Positions 58,844 through 64,000 of a stretch of 64,000 bases of DNA are shown here, piece after piece. Position numbers and translations under genes: made by a program. This DNA comes from Nyssa sinensis. Taxonomy: Eukaryota > Streptophyta > Magnoliopsida > Cornales > Nyssaceae. The notes under the pieces are model-generated. The model was given only the letters and a program-made list of their open reading frames with translations, was not told the origin of the DNA and did not search any database. The DNA lies in the NCBI GenBank assembly GCA_008638375.1, contig CM018048.1, positions 4,897,440 through 4,961,439 on the forward strand, in the 5' to 3' direction. Position 1 is the first letter of the stretch; each line of letters starts with the position of its first letter.

Positions 58844-59984
58844 GTAAGTTAATTACTTCTCATCCCTTTCACAGTATATACATATCCTTTTTGATAATAA
58901 ATATATCACTTTTATGCATGGAGATGATAATTTTCTACTGCATGAATCAGAAAGATTACAGTAAGCAAGGCATATCAATATTTTTGTCTTATTTATTGAA
59001 ATTAATAATTAATACAATAATTGAAAAGTTGACAGATGTATTATAAATTGAAATTTCCTTCTCTTGCCTCATCTCTATTTTCTTTTTACTTTTTCTCATT
59101 GATATGTTTACAATGAAGGCAAGGACTAGGAAACTCTCAAAATTCCATGAGTCTGCATATACAGCGTGTATAATTTTATTTAGTATAAAACTATTCTTAT
59201 CATTTAATTTTATCAAAAGTATTTTACATTCTGAGCATCACTCTTTTAATTGTTGAGTATGTGTTTATCGTGCTCTATAAAATACTAAAACTATATATAT
59301 AAAATACTAAAATTATATATATATATATATATATAAGCTGGCTTAAAACTATCTGAGACTTAAAACGGTAATTATAAATAAGAATTTGTTTGTTTTTTGA
59401 GATACAAGAAGAATTACATAATTTAAGAATTAAATTTTTATTAACCTTAAACGTTTAGTTTGAATTATAATAAATATACAAAATTTGAGACATTTTTTTT
59501 ATTAGGTAGTAGAATTCTTTTGAATTTATACTTCTCATTTGGATTAATCTATAACGATTTGAGTTTTATTTTTGTAATTATACTTCTATTAACTTACACT
59601 TCTAATTTGGATTGAATTACACACTTCTATTGACTTACACTTCAAATTTGGATTGAATTACCATACAAAATTTAGGTTTTTTTTGTAATTAAACTTTTAT
59701 TTGTCTTACGGTTCTAGTTTAGATTAATTTAAAGATATATAAAATTTGAAACATTGTTTATAAACTCAAGCCTAAAGTCATAGATTAATTTAAAGATACA
59801 TAAAATTTGAAACATTCTTTATAGGTGGAGCCTAAAGTTATTACTTTGTTGGCTTGAACCATATATGTATCCTAATTGTGTCATAACTTTTGTGGAACCA
59901 AAAATCATCACATCCTATATATTACATTGGGATACAGCCCAATTTACCACTAAGCCAACAAATCAATGCTTGAAGCCCCACGCC

Positions 59985-60223
59985 CAAAATTTTATATATT
60001 TATGTTGTAGTGTCCCACATCTTCTGTTTCTAACTCCTTTGGTCTATATATAAGGGTCTTCTCTCCCTCTTCTTAACACTTGGGTTTTAAGGATCGAACT
60101 AATTTAGAGTTGGGTCTCCGATTTTCAATATAATATCAGAGTCAGGCCACTAGCTCCTCTGGTTTATATATAAGGGTCCTCTCTTCCTTTCATTAACACC
60201 TGAGTTTTAAGAATCAAGCTAAT
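59985..60223 (+). mobile_element. TRIM-like relic
   Basis: Absent from copy 1. Two direct segments 120 bp apart share (t/c)ggt(c/t)tatatataagggtc, ttaacac and gagttttaag-type words (from 60,031 and 60,151). Between them, after gattttcaatat, lies TATCAGAGTCAGGCC (60,134-60,148), close to the initiator-Met primer site. The first segment starts after gtgtcccacatc, a frequent LTR beginning. Read as truncated LTR, primer site, very short internal part and partial LTR. Confidence 0.4.
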
Positions 60224-60439
60224 AGGACTAGAAGTTTAACTAGAAATCTAATATTAATAAAAGTCTAACTCTAATAAAGATTCTAAAAATATTTTAATTC
60301 TATTAATATAATTTTAATTCTATTAATCTTTTACTATTACCTATTTAGATTTAAAAAAAAAAAAATAAGATTAACTCTATTATTAAAGTTTTATTTAATA
60401 TATACATCTTTTCTTCTAAATAACTATTTCAAATTAATA

Positions 60440-60475
<36 letters not shown>

Positions 60476-61027
60476 AAGTATTAAAAACATTTATATATGT
60501 TCATTAGAGTTTACTAAAAATAAAGAGGACTTGTTTAGAATTGTTATTTTGTCATTTTAAGTTCTAAATTAATTAGAGTCAACTTTGAAAATAAATTAAA
60601 AATATAAATTAAAGATACGTATAATTTTTCCTATATATATATATATAGCTAGGTTGCTTCCCGTTCTCAATTTAATTTTGTCAGCACGTTCTTGTCAGTT
60701 TGTCAAAGATTCAAACGAGTTGATCCTTTCTTACTCCAACTAGGATTGGATCTTCTTTCGTCACCTTTCTAGATGGGATCTTTATTTTCATTTTTTATTT
60801 TTTCTATCACATGCGATTTACCTAATTATAATTGTAATTTTACATAACATAAATTTAACTTTAAAAACTATTTAATAACTAACATATCATCACCACCACC
60901 ACCACCACCACCACCACCACCAAAATAAATTAACGGTGAGACATCAAGCCCCACCATTCCAAAAGTAGTACCTACCATCACTATTGTTAACCCCCACTGC
61001 AAATCTCTATCATGTCTAATTTGTAAG

Positions 61028-61538
61028 TGTTGGATATTGGTCGGGTTGGACTCGAATCTATAGTTATTGAGACATCTACAAAGTTTGAATGAAAGTTGTG
61101 ATAAGATTAAAACTCTTATCATTATCTAGTTGGTTTTGAATTTGAGCCAACGCAACTATTTATCCTGCGTTATAGTTGCGGGATAAGTGTGGAAAAAGAT
61201 TTTAGTTATCGCGAAACTCTCCTGACTCCCTAATTCTCTCTGAGATTCTTCGGAGTCTACAATTTTCGCCTCTGGATTTGGATTGTGGAAAGACATGGAA
61301 GACTCATATTGTAGCCGTTTTATTGATCTTCGGAGTCTACCATTTTCGCCTCTGGATTTAGATTGTGGAAAGACATAGAAGACTCATATTGTAACCGTTT
61401 TATTAACAAAAGAGTTCCATCCATGGGGATTCAGTTGTCTTCAGAAAGCCGTAATATAAGTAAAGATCTTTCGCTTCCACGAACCTGGTTGAAAGAGATA
61501 ATCGGATTTACACCCAATTTTTATATATCTTTCCTTCA
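61028..61538 (+). mobile_element. probable solo LTR
   Basis: 511 bp starting TGTTGGATATTGG and ending TTTCCTTCA, absent from copy 1, where the site reads ttgtaggaactg. Flanks gtaag and atagg each differ by one G/A from gtagg in copy 1, as a decayed 5-bp target duplication. It contains an internal 80-bp tandem duplication (61,248-61,327 and 61,328-61,407). No internal retroelement region. Confidence 0.5.
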
Positions 61539-62452
61539 ATAGGGATTGAGGGAAACAGGGATTAGTGGAGATTTAATTATATATAGGTCCTAGCGATTAG
61601 ATAGATTATAAAATTAAGTGGTTTTTTTCTTTGTGTTAAGTTGATCTAAGTAGATCTCTTAGTCAATGGTTTTTCAAATTAGTGACAGATTTAGGACAAG
61701 CGTGTAAAAATAAAATTTAAGAAAATCTATTATTAAGTTTTTTTTATAAAATACTTGCATAAAAAATTAAATTTAAAAAAAAATTGAAGAGACATACAAG
61801 GCCAGTTAAATCGTAAAGCAAAGCTAAATAATCGTTTTAGACCGTACTTAAATAGAAGATTTCAATTTTTATGTATCCATAGTATAATTAAATTAAAAAT
61901 TTGAAGTTAATAAAAATTTCAAATCTAAAAAAAATTCCCCTTTAAAAAAAAAAAACTCCATAATATAATCAAATTAGAAATCTAATATTAATTAAAATCT
62001 AACTCTACAAAAATGTTTCATAAAGACTCCTTAAAAAATATTTTATTAGTAGAGTTTTATTCGTATTTTACTATAATTTTTTTATTACTATATGTTTAAA
62101 TTAAAAAAATTTATATAAAAATTTTACTCAATATATAACTCTCTATTATTAGAAAATAATAAAATTTTATGTAGCAAAAGTAAGTATAATATATATATAT
62201 ATATAGGAAGCAAAGTGAAATAAATACATTGATATCTTAAAAAATACTTCATTTAGAGCTTTACTTTATTGTTTTAAATCTCTAATTATAAAAAATGCAT
62301 ATCAAATCATTATTTTACTTTTTATTCTAATATATGTTAATATAATAATGCTAAAATTAATGTAATATTTGAGCCCGTGACATATATTCAAGTAGAGTAA
62401 TATTTTGTAATAGGTGTTTGAACATATATATATATATATATATATAATATAT

Positions 62453-62700
62453 TGATGCTGCACATTTCGGCCCGCACACCGTGGCCCCTTAACTTGCAAC
62501 ATATTGTCCGCTTTGGGTTCTAGACTCTGGGCCAAGCCCGCCCCATAGGTTCTGGGCCAAGCCCGCTCCGCCCTGCACGGTTTTGTTCTCCTGGGCTTTA
62601 GCCCAAGAAAAGACCTGTTGCAAGGGGGAGGGAGGCCTGTGCTTATAAGCGACAAGCAGTCCCGACTCCTTTCCGATGTGGGTTGAAAGTACCCGCAACA
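62453..62700 (-). repeat. TRIM LTR A
   Basis: 248 bp; long form with two gggccaagcccg(c/t) words. Abuts a TA tract on the left, so any target duplication is hidden. Confidence 0.9.
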
Positions 62701-62778
62701 GTTGCTCCTCCCAGTCGTGGACTGGTTGGAGCATGAGAAGCTAGACGTGGCCCAACGTTCCCACAGACGGCGCCAAGC

Positions 62779-63027
62779 TGATGCTGCACATTTCGGCCCG
62801 CACACCGTGGCCCCTTAACTTGCAACATATTGTCCGCTTTGGGTTCTGGACTCTGGGCCAAGCCCGCCCCGTAGGTTCTGGGCCAAGCCCGCTCCGCCCC
62901 GCATGGTTTTGTTCTTCCTGGGCTTTAGCCCAGGAAAAGGCCTGTTGCAAGGGGGAGGGAGGCTTGTGCTTATAAGCGACAAGCAGTCCCGACTCCTTTC
63001 CGATGTGGGATGAAAGTACCCGCAACA
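62779..63027 (-). repeat. TRIM LTR B
   Basis: 249 bp, long form. Internal region 62,701-62,778 lies between A and B. Confidence 0.9.
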
Positions 63028-63105
63028 GCTGATCCCCCCGGTCGTGGACTGGTTGGAGCATGAGAAGTTGGACGTGGCCCAACGTTCCCACAGACGGCGC
63101 CAAGT

Positions 63106-63354
63106 TGATGCTGCACATTTCGGCCCGCACACTATGGCCCCTTAACTTGCAACATATTGTCCGCTTTAGGTTCTGGACTCTGGGCCAAGCCCGTCCCGTA
63201 GGTTCTGGGCCAAGCCTGCTCCGCTCCGCACGGTTTTGTTCTTCCTGGGCTTTAGCCCAAGAAAAGGCCTGTTGCAAGGGGGAGGGAGGCTTGTGCTTAT
63301 AAGCGACAAGCAGTCCCGGCTCCTTTCCGATGTGGGATGAAAGTACCCGCAACA
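63106..63354 (-). repeat. TRIM LTR C
   Basis: 249 bp, long form. Its upstream internal region (63,355-63,420) stops at cccacag, within the primer site, where the inverted half begins. TATA-like cttataag at 63,296-63,303. Confidence 0.9.
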
Positions 63355-63441
63355 GCTGCTCCCCCCAGTCGTGGACTGGTTGGAGCATGAGAAGCTGGAC
63401 GTGGCCCAACGTTCCCACAGTCCACGACTGGAGGGAGCAGC

Positions 63442-63665
63442 TGTTGCGGTTACTTTCATCCCACATCGGAAAGGAGCCGGGACTGCTTGTCGCTTATAAG
63501 CACAGGCCTCCCTCCCCCTTGCAACAGGCCTTTTCCTGGGCTAAAGCCTAGGAAGAACAAAACCGTGCGGGGCGGAGCGGGCTTGGCCCAGAGTCCAGAA
63601 CCCAAAGCGAACAATATGTTGCAAGTTAAGGGGCCACGGTGTGTGGGCCGAAATGTGCAGCATCA
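63442..63665 (+). repeat. TRIM LTR D
   Basis: 224 bp, short form lacking the 25-bp repeat agaacctatggggcgggctt-like segment. Preceded by only 21 bp of internal sequence (63,421-63,441). TATA-like cttataag at 63,493-63,500. Confidence 0.9.
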
Positions 63666-63743
63666 GCTTGGCGCCGTCTGTGGGAACGTTGGGCCACGTC
63701 CAGCTTCTCATGCTCCGACCAGTCCACGACTGGGGGGAGCAGC

Positions 63744-63972
63744 TGTTGCGGGTACTTTCATCCCACATCGGAAAGGAGCCGGGACTGCTTGTCGCTTATA
63801 AGCACAGGCCTCCCTCCCCCTTGCAATAGGCCTTTTCCTAGCCTAAAGCCTAGGAAGAACAGAACCGTGCGGGGCGGAGCGGAGCGGGCTTGGCCCAGAG
63901 TCCAGAACCCAAAGCGGACAATATGTTGCAAGTTAAGGGGCCACGGTGTGCGGGCCGAAATGTGCAACATCA
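63744..63972 (+). repeat. TRIM LTR E
   Basis: 229 bp, short form plus a 5-bp ggagc duplication. Followed by the primer site from 63,976 to the window end. Internal region 63,666-63,743 (78 bp) lies between D and E. Confidence 0.9.
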
Positions 63973-64000
63973 GCTTGGCGCCGTCTGTGGGAACGTTGGG

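Larger units (their letters stand above)
58844..62452 (+). other. intron-1 sequence of the paralogue
   Basis: Homologous to 26,747-29,060 up to about 62,205, with the insertions listed separately, a (CAC)n tract at 60,888-60,922 and an extra AT-rich block at about 61,680-62,160. No exon 2-like sequence was found before 64,000. Confidence 0.6.
62453..64000. mobile_element. array of TRIM-type miniature LTR retrotransposons with inverted junction
   Basis: Five LTRs separated by 78-bp internal regions: three on the minus strand (62,453-63,354), then two on the plus strand (63,442-63,972), running off the window. In element orientation each internal region starts gcTTGGCGCCGTCTGTGGGAA (primer-binding site two or three bases after the LTR) and ends in a purine-rich tract (ctggggggagcagc) directly before the next LTR. 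LTRs start TGTTGCGGGTAC, include a cccacatcgga motif and the TATA-like cttataagc, and end (A/G)CATCA. Repeat period is 326-327 bp in the minus part. No coding capacity; GC-rich compared with the rest of the window. Peptides translated from it are artefacts of repetition. Confidence 0.9.

Noticed and set aside
62302..63970. Many overlapping open frames on both strands at the right end
   Set aside because: They repeat the same peptides in several frames because the DNA is a GC-richer tandem and inverted TRIM array; no family resemblance.
63976..63993. tRNA gene suggested by TGGCGCCGT
   Set aside because: It is a primer-binding site next to an LTR; there is no cloverleaf sequence around it.
62453..64000. 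5S rRNA-bearing TRIM (Cassandra type)
   Set aside because: I looked for the 5S internal promoter blocks in the LTRs and found none.

Overview
The window is nuclear DNA of a flowering plant, most likely a eudicot; I cannot name the species. The evidence is AT-rich spacers, introns with plant-type GT/AG borders, Copia, Ty3/Gypsy and LINE retroelements, several MITE-type DNA transposons, and two plant gene families: a PF03407 nucleotide-diphospho-sugar transferase and a G-type lectin receptor kinase. I saw no tRNA, rRNA or CRISPR locus.

Layout. 1-10 kb is T-rich and intron-like. It carries two isolated exon relics of unrelated housekeeping genes: proteasome beta-6/PBA1 at 5.28 kb and SPT6 at 8.5 kb. 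10-14.5 kb holds an LTR remnant, an old copy of the glycosyltransferase upstream region (12.06-12.65 kb) and a long-TIR element. 14-29 kb is copy 1 of a direct segmental duplication, interrupted by a 5.1 kb Copia element and containing an internal tandem duplication. The one multi-exon gene that looks functional is the type II membrane glycosyltransferase: exon 1 at 26.5 kb, exon 2 at 33.2 kb, exon 3 at 34.1 kb and a possible exon 4 at 35.57 kb. A truncated lectin-receptor ORF lies at 37.8 kb. A 10.2 kb Tat-lineage Gypsy element (38,851-49,066) follows, with matching 552-bp LTRs, a CTTTT target duplication, a gag-pol frame broken only by nonsense codons, and an antisense gene. LINE pieces and a fragment of a second Tat antisense gene fill 49-52.4 kb. 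52.4-62.2 kb is copy 2 of the segmental duplication, including a second exon 1 of the glycosyltransferase; the rest of that paralogue would lie beyond the window. 62.45-64.0 kb is an array of miniature LTR retrotransposons (TRIM type).

How the parts relate. The duplication gives an internal clock. Copy 2 keeps the uninterrupted target site of the Copia element. Copy 1 lacks a hAT-like MITE that sits about 150 bp upstream of the copy-2 ATG. A MULE-like MITE and a composite (TA)n(GA)n...(CT)n(TA)n structure upstream of exon 1 are in both copies, so they are older.

Most unusual content: the TRIM array of five LTRs with 78-bp internal regions, three on the minus strand followed by two on the plus strand, making a divergent head-to-head junction; a 248-bp LTR element with 73-bp LTRs inside the glycosyltransferase gene; and the antisense gene of the Gypsy element, whose TATA box and leader also occur in a second fragment. 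None of these is proven to be undescribed; TRIM/SMART elements and Tat antisense ORFs are known classes, and the novelty would lie in the arrangement.
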